DNA from: Undaria pinnatifida
Taxonomy: Eukaryota; Sar; Phaeophyceae; Laminariales; Alariaceae
Direction of reading: 5' to 3'
Assembly: GCA_012845835.1 (NCBI GenBank)
Contig: JABAKD010000017.1
Location: forward strand, 858,001 to 922,000
DNA: 64,000 nt
In this document: positions 1 to 11,479 of the stretch, in pieces
How the letters are laid out: each line of letters starts with the position of its first letter
Position numbering within the stretch: the stretch's first letter is position 1
Notes under the pieces: generated by a model
Databases searched by the model: none
What the model was told of the DNA's origin: nothing
Seen by the model: the letters and a program-made list of their open reading frames with translations, nothing else
Made by a program: the position numbers and the translations under genes

Positions 1-409
1 GAAAAAAGAAACAAAGAACAAAGAAGAGAAAGGAAAGGAAATTGGTGCATGGGGCCAAGAAAAAGAAAAAATATATATATATTGGGGGGTCTACTGGCGA
101 GGCTGCCACCAGAACGGGATGCACATGCCAAGTGGTCTTTCGACGGTCTACAGCTGTAGTACTACGAACGACTTCCGATACACCCACCGAAGCACGGACT
201 ACCGGCCTATTACGCGATCGACAGCTGGCCGTGGTTGTCACGTGTCTCTGTGTTGGGGGCCCCTGCCCTGCCTCTTGTTGGCTCTTGTTTGGGTAAAACA
301 TGCGGTGTGCTCGATGGTCTCCCGGCAGGAACACCAGAACGTCCGCTCGTACGACGTATCATTACAGGAAATGTAATTTTTTTTCTTCATCAATATGGAC
401 ATAAACGGT
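1..409. other. intergenic, nothing supported
   Basis: This stretch starts with A-rich, purine-rich DNA and a short (TA)n run near 70-80. Several short overlapping frames exist on the plus strand, but none shows a domain, codon bias or splice context that I can support. Confidence 0.5.
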
Positions 410-1336
410 TGTTATATATTGGACAGAGTGATGCGTGTACGACTAAACTTGCCAACGGCACTCGCACTGCACTTTGAGCTATCTGCTGTAGTTCTGGTTG
501 CTACTAGTTGCTGCATTATGTGCTAGAAGTTTCGCCCTTCGGCTACTGCTGCTACACCTGCTGTTGTGTGTTTGCCAATGTCGTCAGTTGGCGTTCATGC
601 TCGTCGTACATACTGCTGTTCTCACCGAGTACCTGCGGGTTTCCTCGTACCTCAACCGTACGACGACGAGCTCAAAACAGAAGGGAGGTGACATGAAATG
701 GCATGGACAATGGCCACATAGAAGCGAGCACAGCGGGATAGTTCGCTGTGAATCAACCGCACTCGTTCATGCCTACAGCAGAGGCTGGCTGGAGTGTCAG
801 CGGCCGTGCTAAAGCCAGGGCCAAAGGCCGAAGAGATGGCTCTTCTACCTGCTAGGTTTTGTCTCGAGATTCTGTTATATATTGGACAGAGTGATGCGTG
901 TACGACTAAACTTGCCAACGGCACTCGCACTGCACTTTGAGCTATCTGCTGTAGTTCTGGTTGCTACTTCTTGCTGCATTATGTGCTAGAAGTTTCGCCC
1001 TTCGGCTACTGCTGCTACACCTGCTGTTTTGTGCTTGCCAATGTCGTCAATTGGCGTTCATGCTCGTCGTACATACTGCTGCTCTCACCGAGTACGTACG
1101 GGTTTCCTCGTATCTCAACCGTACGACGACGAGCTCAAAACAGAAGGGAGATGACATGAAATGGCGTGGACAATGGCCACATAGAAGCGAGCACAGCGGG
1201 ATAGTTCGCTGCGAATCAACCGCACTCGTTCATGCCTACAGCAGAGGCTGGCTGGAGTGTCAGCGGCCGTGCTAAAGCCAGGGCCAAAGGCCGAAGAGAC
1301 GGCTCTACCTGCTAGGTTTTGTCTCGAAATTCTGTT
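410..1336. repeat. 463-bp tandem duplication, two copies
   Basis: The first copy starts at about 410 (GTTATATATTGGACAGAG) and ends at about 872. The second starts with the same words at about 873 and ends near 1335. The offset is 463 bp and the copies differ by scattered substitutions and one 3-bp deletion (near 836 versus 1299). Each copy carries a matching 104-codon plus-strand frame (498-812 and 961-1275) and a 62-codon frame. Having several frames preserved at once is what a recent duplication predicts, so I do not call a gene. Both copies end in a GC-rich CAGCGGCCGTGCTAAAGCCAG segment. Confidence 0.9.
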
Positions 1337-1680
1337 ACGTGAAAGTACCATGATTTGGGAGTTATCTTGTCACGAGACGTCTTGCCGTCGGTAATTTGTG
1401 TCACGAAGTTGTGGGATATCGTCGGTAAGTTGTGTCACGTTTTAGGTTAACCCACTTTAAAGAATTGAAATTCCAGCTGGCAAAACGAGCAGAAACAAAA
1501 GCAATAAAATGCCGAGCAAGAAACCAAACGAACTAGTAAAAAAGTACAGCAAAGAAACTAACGCTCGAGAGTATGCCACCGCAAAATTCCAAACATTATC
1601 ACGTACCGTTTGGAAATGATGCCAATTTTGTAAATCATTCAGGCGTTGCAGCCATTAAGATTCAACAATTTTTCCAGAAT
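1337..1680. other. intergenic with short direct repeat
   Basis: Between about 1388 and 1442 the words GTCGGTAATTTGTGTCACG and GTCGGTAAGTTGTGTCACG appear twice, about 40 bp apart. The rest is unremarkable and no gene is supported. Confidence 0.45.
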
Positions 1681-1860
1681 TCCTCCTCGACACTCGCTCG
1701 TCTCGCTCGGCGCCCGTCCGCGTTCACGTCGATGTGCGGAACGGACACGGCAGGGCGAGGGGCGTTGGAGCCGCCCCCCGAAGGCGGCGCTCGAACCAAG
1801 GCATATTCGACCGAGAATTCCAGTTCCGCGAATCGCATACTTAGGCCGAGACAAAAAAAC
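1680..1860 (+). repeat. GC-rich dispersed repeat, copy 1
   Basis: This segment contains GCAGGGCGAGGGGCGTTGGA, then a CCGCCCCCCGAAGGCGGCGC block, then a GACCGAGAA box and AGGCCGAGACAAAAAAAC. The same ordered words occur in reverse at 11490-11660 and 11850-11985. It is a dispersed repeat of unknown class. It keeps open frames on both strands, which probably explains the roughly 100-codon frames found here, so I do not call a gene. Confidence 0.7.
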
Positions 1861-2470
1861 TCCTGACCAAAGTCCATGACACCAAGGAATGACTCGATAT
1901 TCAAGGAATGATTTTATATATATTTGTGTACCGGGTACCAGCGCTACGTGAAGCTTTTTTTTTTTCACTTGCCTGTGTTAGAGAGTCTCGACTTTTTTGT
2001 TTGTTTTCCTTGCATTGAGGTTACTGTAATGAATTGCCCTCCGTAGAAGGATAGTTTATAGATTCGACGTGAAACCATGTCATGGTTGAGTTGAAACCAC
2101 GTGACATTAGATGTCACATTCACGTCAAGGCCATCATAGGTGGGCGATAATGTAGGTGGCGATGATGGGACAAGCAGGACGCCCCACATCTCACTACCTG
2201 CTCTACCTGCTCTACCTGCTCTGCCTGCTCTACCCTGCCCTATCGTGCCTAGGCCTGTTTTGTCTGTCTTTTTAGAGTTTAATGTAGAGGAAATAATGTA
2301 TAAGCTTTTGAGTCTATCCAGCGAGCCACGAGGAGAGACCAAACAAGGGCACCGGAACCCAAGAGAAGCACGCTTCCCAACACCGACCAACCACGCATCC
2401 CCCACTCGGAGTACCACTACATTACTCTCTCTTTTTTCATGTTTCTGTCACTTCCCCCGTTGTTTTTTGT
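1861..2470. other. intergenic; short CTGCTCTAC repeat
   Basis: At about 2192-2235 there is a small tandem array of CTACCTGCT / CTGCCTGCT nonamers. It gives an artificial Ala-Gly-Arg or Leu-Pro repeat in overlapping frames. A TACCGGGTACC motif lies at about 1929. No gene is supported. Confidence 0.45.
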
Positions 2471-4670
2471 CTTCATGTACCGGGTACCGTCCTAAATTGA
2501 AGTGAACAAGTTCTTTTGTATGCATATACTCTAACTGGTTACTACTTGCTGTTTGTTGTGCTGTGCCTGTGCTGCCGCTGCTGCAGCATGCTCCTGATGA
2601 ATTTAAATGCACATAAGAGTTGTGCGGTGTGCGGCATTGCTGCTGCTAGCAGCTGTTGTTACACTGTTTGTTTTCTGTATGATACGTACTAGGTACCGGC
2701 CCAAAGTAAGAGCATGTTTATTTATGCATATTACACTGAATACTGCTTGCTGTTTGTCGTACTGCTGGTGCTTCCGCTGCTGCAGCATGCTGTTTGTTGT
2801 TGTTGAATTTACACGCACTTGTCCGGCGTTGCTGCTGCTGACACTGCATGTAGGCATGCTGAACTTCTGCGGCTTGCGTTTGACGTTGGATGGCCGCTGC
2901 TGCTTGTTATTGTAAATACATTTATAATGAACACATGTATAAATATGTTGGCGCTGGCACGAGAGCGGCCGAAGGCTCCGATTAAGACCAGGCTTTAATT
3001 TGTCTTCGAGATAACTCGAGCTGAGGACAACCTCTCGGCGCGCTGTTCCTGGAGGTTCCTGACCTTGCTCGACTCTCCCGACCCTGCCGGGTTCGGCGTC
3101 GGTCGTGCTGGTTTCGTGTCGTGGTGGGCTACGCAAACATCACTGTTTTTGCAAATTTGCCGTTCCGAAATGTCAAGTGCGGAGCCGTACGTATAAAAAC
3201 ACTCAAGTTCCTTTTAATTAATGATGAAGTTGCAGCAGTAGAAGTGACAGTGTGTGAGTTACACCGTCGTTTGTATTCACCAGTCGCGAGTTCGAGCCTT
3301 GCCATGTTCGATTTTCGCCTTTTTTTAATGTTTTCTCCCGTTTGCGTTTGAGTCTCGAGTTTTTTTTTTGTTTTTGTTTTATCCCTTGCAACTCTCCGAT
3401 ATTTTTTTTGCTTTTGTGTTTGGGTTGCTTCCGTTTTTCTTTGCTCTCGTACACGTACCGGGTACCGGCCCAAAGTGAACGTATGTTTGGCCCTCATTGT
3501 ATTCATCAGTCGCGGGTTGGACCGTTGCGACATCATCGCCTTTCGCTTTTTTTTCCTTCTTTTTCAAGTACTGGAGTATTTGTTTTTTCCCTCCTTCCGT
3601 TTGTGTTCGACTCTCGACGCTTTTATACTTAATTTTTCCTTGCAACTTTATGTTCTCTTTTCTGTTTTTGTTGGTGGTGTTTCCCTTTCTTTTTGTTCTA
3701 TATGTACCCGGTACCGGCCAAAAGTGAATGTATTATTGTGTATGCATAATTTGCACTGGGTACTGTTTGCTGCTTGTCGTGCTGTGCCTGTGCTGCCGCT
3801 GCTGCAGCATGCTGTTGTTGAACGTAAACGCACATAAGAGTTGTGCGTTGTGCGGCGTTGGTGCTGCTAGCAGCTGTTACACGGTGTGTATGCTGTATGA
3901 TACTACGATGTACCGTCCCAAAGTGAGAACATATTGTTATTTATGCATATTACACTGAATTCTACTTGCTGTTTGTCGTGGTGCTGGTGCTGCCGCTGCT
4001 GCAGCATGCTGTGTGTGGTTGGATTGACACGCACACAAGAGTTGTACGGCGTTGATGCTGCTGTTGCTATATGTATGTATTGTACTTCTACGGCTTGCGT
4101 TTGTCGTAGGACTGCCGCTACTGCTGCTTGCTGTTGTTGTAAGTACATGTATAATGAATCCATGTATAAATATGCAGACCCTGTCGTCGCATCGAGAGGC
4201 CCGATTTAGACCAGGGTTTGAGCCGTGATCGAGAAAACACGAGCTGAGGTCCACTTCTCGGCACGCTGTTTCATGGACGTGCCCCACCTTACCCGCCCTT
4301 CCCGACCCTGCCGGGGGTGGATTCGGCCGTTCTCGCTTCGTCGTGATTGGTCCTGTCAAGTAGTGTTTTTTGCCAAATTTCTGTTGCGTAATGCCAAGTG
4401 CGTAGTCTTACGTGTAATAACACAAAATGTTGTCCCAGTAGTAATGTACAATAGTATCTTGAAAGGTAGCCAGAACGATTGTCGAGTCGCGGTGTATTCA
4501 CTCTTTTTTCAAGTTATGATCGTTTTCTTGTTCGAGTTGAAGAAATGAGACAGTCTCTCTAGTTCGTCGTTTCTTTCTGCTTGGGTTCGAGCCTCGGGGT
4601 GTACATTATCCATTCCTCTTTTGCTTTTTATTTTTTTTCCCCCTTATAATTTTGTTCCTTACGTACCGGC
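2470..4670. repeat. composite non-coding repeat block, copy A
   Basis: This block alternates two kinds of module. The first starts with a TACCGGGTACCGGCCCAAAG-like motif (near 2476, 2692, 3456, 3706, 3907) and runs into CTG-rich sequence ending in CTGCTGCAGCATGCTG. The second starts with TTGGCGC and CACGAGAG (about 2948) or a CCCGATTTAGACCAGG word (about 4200) and contains GACCCTGCCGGG and AAGTGCG words. The same modules in the same order recur at 9950-11430. Frames here follow the repeat on both strands and show no family signature. Confidence 0.8.
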
Positions 4671-6600
4671 TGAAGGAAAATTAAAAGTATCATACTATAT
4701 ATTTTTTTGTAACGTCAGGTGTGAGCTCGACAAGTTTAGGATCGTTAATAATTTTTGTGAATCTTTGCAAGCTGCGTAATTCACCGGTCGCCTGTTTCCA
4801 GTAAATTTCATGACTCAAAACCTAATCAGTAGTAATACCGAACCGTAATCCTGCAATAAACCATGATGAAGACATCAACGTGTTAGGTGACATGCAAATT
4901 AATGTTGATGTATTCGTTTTTCTCACAAGTAAATCGAATAATAATAACAAAGTGTCCTTTTTTATTATCATCTTGGTGTTTGTATCGCGAGGTACGTACA
5001 CCATTTGTATATGTGGATAATATTATACTGGAAAATGTGGTTGCTGTTGTCGAACTGCAACAGTTACCGCTCCTGCTGCTGTTGTTGAAATTACACGTAC
5101 ATAAAAACTGCTGGGGGCTGCTGCTGCTGTTCTAATTCGTCATCATGTGCCGGATGTCGCAATTTATTGCTGTGTTTTTTTGGCACCTAATAACAGTTTT
5201 CGGGAAAATGGGAACGGAGCCTAAAATGAGAACGGACGTTTTTTTTCAGAAAGCAAACCAATTGTGTACAACTCCAAGAAAAAAGTTGACAGTCGTGTGG
5301 GGCTGTACAGCAGCCTTCGAATAAGCTGTCGCTCAGGCTGGAAGTAAGTCCTCGGCATCGTCACGGTAGCCAGCATCTAGAGAAATCACAAAGAGCCAAC
5401 GTATATCGCTTTTTGCGCCCACCCGAAGGCACGAGATAGAGCATGACCGTTCTGACGAGCTCCTCTCACAGGGCTGGCCAAGGGGTTTCGAAGGATCATT
5501 TTGGTTCTCTGATACACCACATGGTTCTGGAGATAACGCTCGGTTCTCATTTTAGGCTTCGTTCCAATTTTCCCGAAAGCTCTGTTTAATTCCAGTGTTT
5601 CTTTTTCCTTATTCAATGATGAGTTTCATAAATGTACTCCTTCGCAATGCTGTCGCATGTACAGCCTCGATTTGTCTGTAGTCATGTACTCAAAACATAT
5701 GCCGTGCATCCTCGAAATTTTTGAGCATGTGCGCAGCCAAGGCGGACGGCAGCCAGCTGCGGCAAAGCCCCCCTGGTATGATGAGATTTTGTGTTCTCTT
5801 TGGGTTCGAGACTTCGCGGGCATGCAATTGTATTTTCCTGTTCAAGTTGCGTTTGTTGATGTTTCCCTTTTCTTGTGCAACAGGTACCCTCCAAAATTGA
5901 AGTATACGTCCACGTATTCGTATCTTACTGGGATACTGCGTGCTGTGTGTTTTACTGGTGTGGCCGCCGCTGCTGCAGCTACTCGTGCCGCTGTTGTTGT
6001 AGGGTTTAAACGGACATCAGGGATGTGTGTCAAATGCTGCCTCTGACACGAACACGGATATTTACTTGGTAACGGCGCCTTTATCAAGTAAATCTCGCCG
6101 TTGAAAGAGAAGGCAGACTGACTGAGGGAGAGCAATTACAATGACAAACAGCTGTGAGCAATGCCAATTTGGTGTGTTTCCTTCTATTTGGCGTTCTTTC
6201 TCTGCCCTTTACCGTGCTAGTTTTTTATACACGTCATTTGGCAGTATTACAGCATCTACAGCTTCTTGTTGCCAATGACTTCTTCGATCGACACAACCAT
6301 ACGCGAAGGCCGGCGGCCGGCGTCATATGTTTTTCTTGACCAAACATACACAGACGTTTTTGTATGAGGTCTGCCTTAAGCGCTCGTCGGCTGCTTTTGG
6401 GTTGTTCGTATTTTTGCGTTTCTCACGTTAGATGGTGACGAGAGATTATCGGACGGTGAGGTTTACAAACCCTTTCTACTCTAGGAAGGCCGTGGCCGTT
6501 GTAGCGTCGTGCTCTTGTTTTCGGTTTTGTTTTCGTAGCCAAATTATGATTCCGATATAGGGTATAAATCTATATATCTTAGTTCGCTTATCACATATGC
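4671..6600. other. intergenic, no gene supported
   Basis: The DNA is AT-rich to mixed. Two similar words, GGAACGGAGCCTAAAATGAG near 5211 and its approximate inverse near 5546, bracket about 370 bp (5195-5580) and look like degenerate inverted ends of an unidentified element. A further CAGGTACCCTCCAAAATTGA word with CTGCTGCAGC follows at 5881-6000, related to the composite repeat. No coding signal is convincing. Confidence 0.45.
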
Positions 6601-6639
6601 ACATCCTTACGTCTGCGGATATCTCCCGCCTCTGACCGC

Positions 6640-6782
6640 CTTTCCGCGCGGTTTCTTCGCTGAGGCGTGCCCCCGCCTCGCCTGCAACCACCGGCTCAGC
6701 TGATCCGCGCGCTCGGCGCCGTAGCGCGCGCGCGAGGCCTCGACGTCGAGATCTACGACGAGATCTCCGAAAAATCGTGCCC
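6640..6782 (+). CDS. possible GC-rich exon, hypothetical
   Basis: A short stretch is much more GC-rich than its surroundings and has a clean plus-strand frame with codon-like GC third positions. It reads as a basic/hydrophobic helix followed by LDVEIYDEISEK. A CAG acceptor-like site (about 6703-6711) follows a pyrimidine-rich stretch (6625-6660), and a CCT|GTGAGA donor-like site lies at 6782/6783. This fits an internal exon of about 24-30 codons. No family is recognised. It could also be a GC-rich fragment without function. The opposite strand also has a 67-codon frame, which weakens the call. Confidence 0.3.
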
Positions 6783-6789
6783 TGTGAGA

Positions 6790-7000
6790 CGTTTGGTGCG
6801 TAGTCTGCACACAGGGCTAATGTGTTCGCGTTATTTCTTCGGTACGTGTTCTCTGACCTCCGACACACGGGGGGGGGTCGATTACCTGGCCGGCGTCGCC
6901 ATTGTAAAGGCCACTAAGCGAGGTTTGTGCTAGGATCTGGGGAAGAAAAGTTCGTAATCCCCGAGAACACATGCCACCCAGGCGTAGTGGAGAACTGCGA
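6790..7000. other. intergenic
   Basis: Nothing supported apart from a short G-run at 6869-6877. Confidence 0.4.
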
Positions 7001-7009
7001 AGTCTACAG

Positions 7010-7395
7010 CAGCACGTATACATGTACATGATGTACAGCAGTAGCTGAAGCTATGATGAGCCTGCAGCATCACGAAGCTACAAAATGTATATGCACAGCA
7101 GCATCACGAAGCTACAAATGGTATATGCACAGCAGAATCACGAAGCTTCAAATGGTATATGCACAGCAGCAGCTAGGCGTCGTGGAGAACTGCGAACTCT
7201 CAATATTTTTGAACCCCCGGTAGTCTACAGCAGCACGTATAAATCAGCAGCACGTACATGTACATGATGTACAGCAGTAGCTGAAGCTATGATGAGCCTG
7301 CAGCATGACGAAGCTACAAATGGTATATGCACAGCAGCATCACGAAGCTACAAATGGTATATGCACGGCAGGTATATGCACAGCAGCAGCTGTGG
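7010..7395. repeat. ~33-bp tandem repeat with larger duplication
   Basis: The unit CATCACGAAGCTACAAATGG + TATATGCACAGCAG is repeated near 7068, 7102, 7137, 7307 and 7338. A larger segment, from the CACGTA...CATGTACATGATGTACAGCAG word through GAGCCTGCAGCAT, is duplicated at about 7013-7070 and 7252-7307. Frames through this block are repeat artefacts. Confidence 0.8.
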
Positions 7396-9385
7396 CCGCG
7401 CCTTTCTGCGTAGCAACGCAGAGCGTCACCCAGCTGGGGTGAACCGCCATGCTCTCCCATAATTTCCAGGCTGCCTTCTCGCATTGTTCTGCCGCACACG
7501 GGAAATCGGGAAAAAATTGTCGGCATTTTCCCTTTCCAGTATCTCCCATATACTATGAATTAACAAACTTCGTCTAACTCTTGGCATTACTTCTTACCCT
7601 CTTAATATTTACTATCCTGCGCTGCGACCGTCGGCCGTCCAGGCCGCCGGCGTAGCCTCTTGTATAGACTACATATATACATATCGAAATCGGACCTTAC
7701 GGAAAGTTTGACATTCCACCGTTCATGTGGGAAAAACGAATTTTTTTTAGTCATGACTCTGACGGTCTAAGTTCAATTCCTAGCATGCGATTCGCGTCAT
7801 TTTTTCTCATACTATTACGTACATATTTCCCCCTTACTGTTTATTGCTAACAATTTGATTGACTCGTGTTGATTTCCAGCATGCCGTTGGTCTCCCTTTC
7901 TTTCCATTGTTTATCTTAATTCATATATCGCGTGGTGGACGTCTACAAAACCCCGTCGCTCTCGGATGCGTCTTTACATACTTCATATGAAGCTCTGGCT
8001 AGATTTTTTATTTATGTGGGTACCTCTTGCTGCTGCACATAGCAGTATCATACGTACCAGGTGTGCTGTAAATTTACGGGTTGTCGTTTGATGTTTTACT
8101 CTCTGCTGCTGCTTCTTGCTGTTGTTTTATCAGTACCTACGAGCAGTGCAACTGCTGTTGAATACACATCTTCTGATGACTTTGCTGCCGCCGCCGCTGC
8201 CGTACGACGAGTCTTGTATGCATGGTAATGCTTGTAGTGCCGCTGGTCTACAAACAGCTCTACGAATACCGGGTGTTTGTCTTGGCGTTCGGGTTTCTCT
8301 CCACCATCTAAACATGTTTGGATGTTGCATCGCTTGGCAGTCCGTAATGTCGGACGTATGACCTCTGTTTGTCTTTGATATGCTGGACCGTTACGAACGT
8401 TCGCGGAGCCGAAGGCGGGCGTCACCCCGCGCGGGCGGGTCTCCCCTTTGTACAATAATCAATGAGCACCGTTACCGTAGCAACATCGTTGTATTCGGCA
8501 GTGCTTGGACCCAGGGAAGATTTGCCCTCATACTTCGATGTGTCAACAACCCGCGATTCATATGGACTATGCCATTCGAAGTCACCCAGGCTGCGGAGTT
8601 GAGTGGGGGCGTGTTCTTTTTGAATTGCTCGCGGTTGGGCGCAACTCGTGCGGCAATGGTGTTCCATGCACTGTCGGTTCTGTCACACCTTACCATTCAT
8701 AACTATAACAATTTGGATCATAGAGCAGCCTTTTTGTTTTTGCTTTACCTGCTTGCACGGCGCCCCAGGGCATGTAAAAAATCGACACAATACAATACGC
8801 TTATATTCCACGTCGTTCTATGACATGGCCCTTGTGCAGTGACGACCTGCTTGGACCTTCCAAAAAATACATTAAAACGCACCTTTTTTTTTTCGGATGG
8901 AAACCACTTCTCATTTGCAACGCGCGAACGAGTTGTACATGCAGTATGGGCGATTCGCTGAGACAACTGCAACTGACTGCGGCTGCCTTCTGCTGATGTT
9001 TGCTGTCTGCTGCTGTTTCCTACTGCTGTTTGTTGTTGATGCCCCAACCCGCATCCTTGGACCTCACGCCAGGCATACAAAGCATTCAGCGGATACTAAG
9101 GGCCAAAGAATCCCACGTATATGTATACGAAGTACATGCGTTTTTTGTCGCTCCGCTGCTGTGCTGCTGAACCACGCATGTCCTTCCAGGCTCTCCACTT
9201 CTGACCTTAACCGTATCACTGTATCTGCAGGTTGATCCCGTTTCCTTAAGACATCTACGAGATGCCTCTTTCTGACCATGTGTACGTGTGTTTGCTTCTG
9301 TGCGTGTGTGGGGTGTGTTACGTCATGATATTGACAAACCTAATTTAAGCAGGTAAAGCCATAACAGCGCTGCCTCGTTTCATCA
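7396..9385. other. intergenic with unassigned frames
   Basis: Frames of up to 147 codons on the plus strand (8380-8823) and 119 codons on the minus strand (8096-8455) overlap on both strands, and neither shows a recognisable domain. The hydrophobic stretch in the plus frame (residues about 85-130) lies opposite an equally open minus frame. I see no splice sites that favour either one. A T-arm-like AGTTCAATTCC word at about 7771 lacks the rest of a tRNA. Confidence 0.4.
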
Positions 9386-9388
9386 TTA

Positions 9389-9634
9389 TCCAGCGGTTAT
9401 CCTTATGAATGATAAGGTGTGTGGCAGAACCTGCTTGAACATATTGTTGTTCGGGGAACCTTCCTGATTATATTTGTCTACCCCGTTGATTGTTCGTATT
9501 CGTGGCCTTTATCCAGCGGTTATCCTTATGAATGATAAGGTGTGTGGCAGAACCTGCTTGAACATATTGTTCGGGGAACCTTCCTGATTGCATTTGTCTA
9601 CCCCGTTGATTGTTCGTATTCGTGGCCTTCCATC
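9389..9634. repeat. 123-bp tandem duplication
   Basis: CAGCGGTTATCCTTATGAAT begins at 9391 and again at 9514. The copies are near-identical through TTGTTCGTATTCGTGGCC. The second copy lacks one GTT triplet and has a single substitution (TATATTTG versus GCATTTG). Confidence 0.9.
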
Positions 9635-9724
9635 CATTCGTTCAGTTTGTATTTTCCAATCTTAGTGTTTCTTGTCCCAGCTCATCTCAGCACAGCAACG
9701 CAACCCAGCACTGCTTTGGCACCG

Positions 9725-9945
9725 TAGCAACGTCCGGTGTCATGCGGTCCCTTGCGTTCCGATGATGTGCCCAGCCATGCGGCGCCGGCCTCTGTCCTGC
9801 CATGCGTTGATGTGCGGTGCTGTGAGATTGTTTGACGTTATGTGCGATGCTGTGCGGTATTGTACGGTGTAGTGCGGTGTTGTACTGTGTTGTGCGGTTC
9901 TGTGCGGTGCTGTATCGTGCCGTACCGTATTGTGTATTGTTTTCC
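9725..9945. repeat. degenerate TGTGCGGTGC satellite
   Basis: Degenerate tandem copies of a roughly 10-bp TGTGCGGT(G/A)(C/T) unit are densest at 9811-9935. A short related patch (GGTGCGATGCGGTGC) lies near 12700-12760. Confidence 0.7.
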
Positions 9946-9949
9946 GAAC

Positions 9950-11430
9950 ATGAATGCAAGTTCAATTATGTTGGCGCTTCCACGAGAGTGGCCGAATGCC
10001 CCGATTTAGACCAGGTCTTGAGCCGTCTTCCAAATAACTCGACCTGAGATCCACCTCTCGCCGCGCTTTTTGCTGCACGGGCCCCAGCTTGCTCGACTCT
10101 CCTGACCCTGCCGGGGTCGGGGTCGGTCGTGTTCACTTCGTGTCGTGGTGGCCTACACGAATATCACGTTTTCACTATACTTTCGTTTCGAAGTTTCAAG
10201 TGCGGAGCCGTACGTGTAAAAACGATGATTTCTCTTTTTTGAGCAAAACGCCTGTGACAGCAGTAGCAGTACTTCGGCCAGTTATAGCGTCATTATTTGT
10301 ATGCACCAGTCGCAGGATCGAGCCTTTTGCCATCAGTGCATTTTGGGTTTTTAATATTTTTGGTGTTGTGTGTTTTTTTATCGTCTGTGTTCGAGTCACC
10401 GCGTGTATCCAATAATCCAAATGGACTATTCCTTTCGATTTTCTGTTACCTTCGTTCTCTTGTTTTGTTCATGTTTTGCTGCTTCCCTTTGTTTGGTTCT
10501 ATACTTACCGGGTACCGGCCCAAAGGTAACATATTATTAGTTAAGCATAGGGGTGCTGCTTGCTGCTTGTCGTACTGCGCTGGTGCTGCCGCTGCTGCAC
10601 AGCATGTTACTGTTATTGAACTTGATGTGTGTCCGCTCTTTTGGTATATTTTTGTTTTGCTTCTCTTTTTTTCTAACGTACCGGATACATGCCCAAAGTT
10701 GAAGCTTTTTTTTTTTTGCATGTCACGATGGATGCTGGTTGCTGTTTGTCGTATTAATACTACTGCTGCTGCCGCTGCTGCAGCATGCTCTTTGCGGTTA
10801 TTGAATTTACGCGTAAGAGTTGTACAACGTTTCTGCTGCTGTTACTATTCGTATTATGTTGTGCTTCTACGGCTCGCGTTTGTCATTGGACGGGCGCTGC
10901 TGCTGCTTGCTTTTGATGTCAATACATGTACAAGCATGTAAGCGTTGTCGTCTCATCGATCGAGTGCCCGATTTTGACCAGATTTTGAGCCGTCTTCGAG
11001 GTAACACGAGCTGAAGTCCACTTCTCGGCACGCTGTTTCCTGGACACGCCTCACCTTGCTCGTTCCCCCGGACTCTGCCGAGGGTGGCCTAGACCGTTCT
11101 CGCTTCGTGTCGTGGCAGTTTCTGCGAAAGCGTGTTTTCTGCCATAATGTTGCGTAATGCCAAGTGCGCACTTGTACGTATAGGAACACGAAATGTTGTC
11201 CCAGTAATAATCGTGCAATAGTAGCTTGAAGCATGGCCCCGAACGGTTGCTTATCGTTAGCCGCGAGCCTAAGTGAGTTCACTCTTTTTTCCAGTTAAGT
11301 TATTTGTTTTTTTTCCGTTTGGGTTCGAGCCTCGGTGTGTACATTATCCGGTCCCCTTTTTACTTTTGTTCAATCTTCCCCATACTTTTGTTCTTTGTGT
11401 CCCGGCTCAAAGAAAATTGAAAGTAATGAC
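9950..11430. repeat. composite non-coding repeat block, copy B
   Basis: This is a second copy of the module series at 2470-4670. A TTGGCGC...CACGAGAG module (9970-10210) is followed by an ATTTGTATGCACCAGTCGCAG module (10288-10320), then a TACCGGGTACCGGCCCAAAG motif (10508) with a CTG block, then a second TACCGGATAC motif (10680) with a CTG block. It ends with the CCCGATTTTGACCAG...GACTCTGCCGAGGG module (10967-11420). Order and spacing match the first block, which implies a segmental duplication or two insertions of one large element. The frames are not supported as genes. Confidence 0.8.
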
Positions 11431-11479
11431 GAATGCATATCTGTAATTAGAATGATGTACGATTTCGCGAGTTTGTGGA

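Noticed and set aside
7013-7395. possible CRISPR-like array
   Set aside because: The repeats are directly adjacent with no unique spacers, and the genome is eukaryotic. It is a simple tandem repeat.
8380-8823. 147-codon plus frame
   Set aside because: It has no recognisable domain, and the opposite strand is open over the same part.
9200-9240. TCTGCAGGTTGATCCCG as an rRNA 3' end
   Set aside because: Only a short word resembles the small-subunit end and no adjoining rRNA sequence is present.
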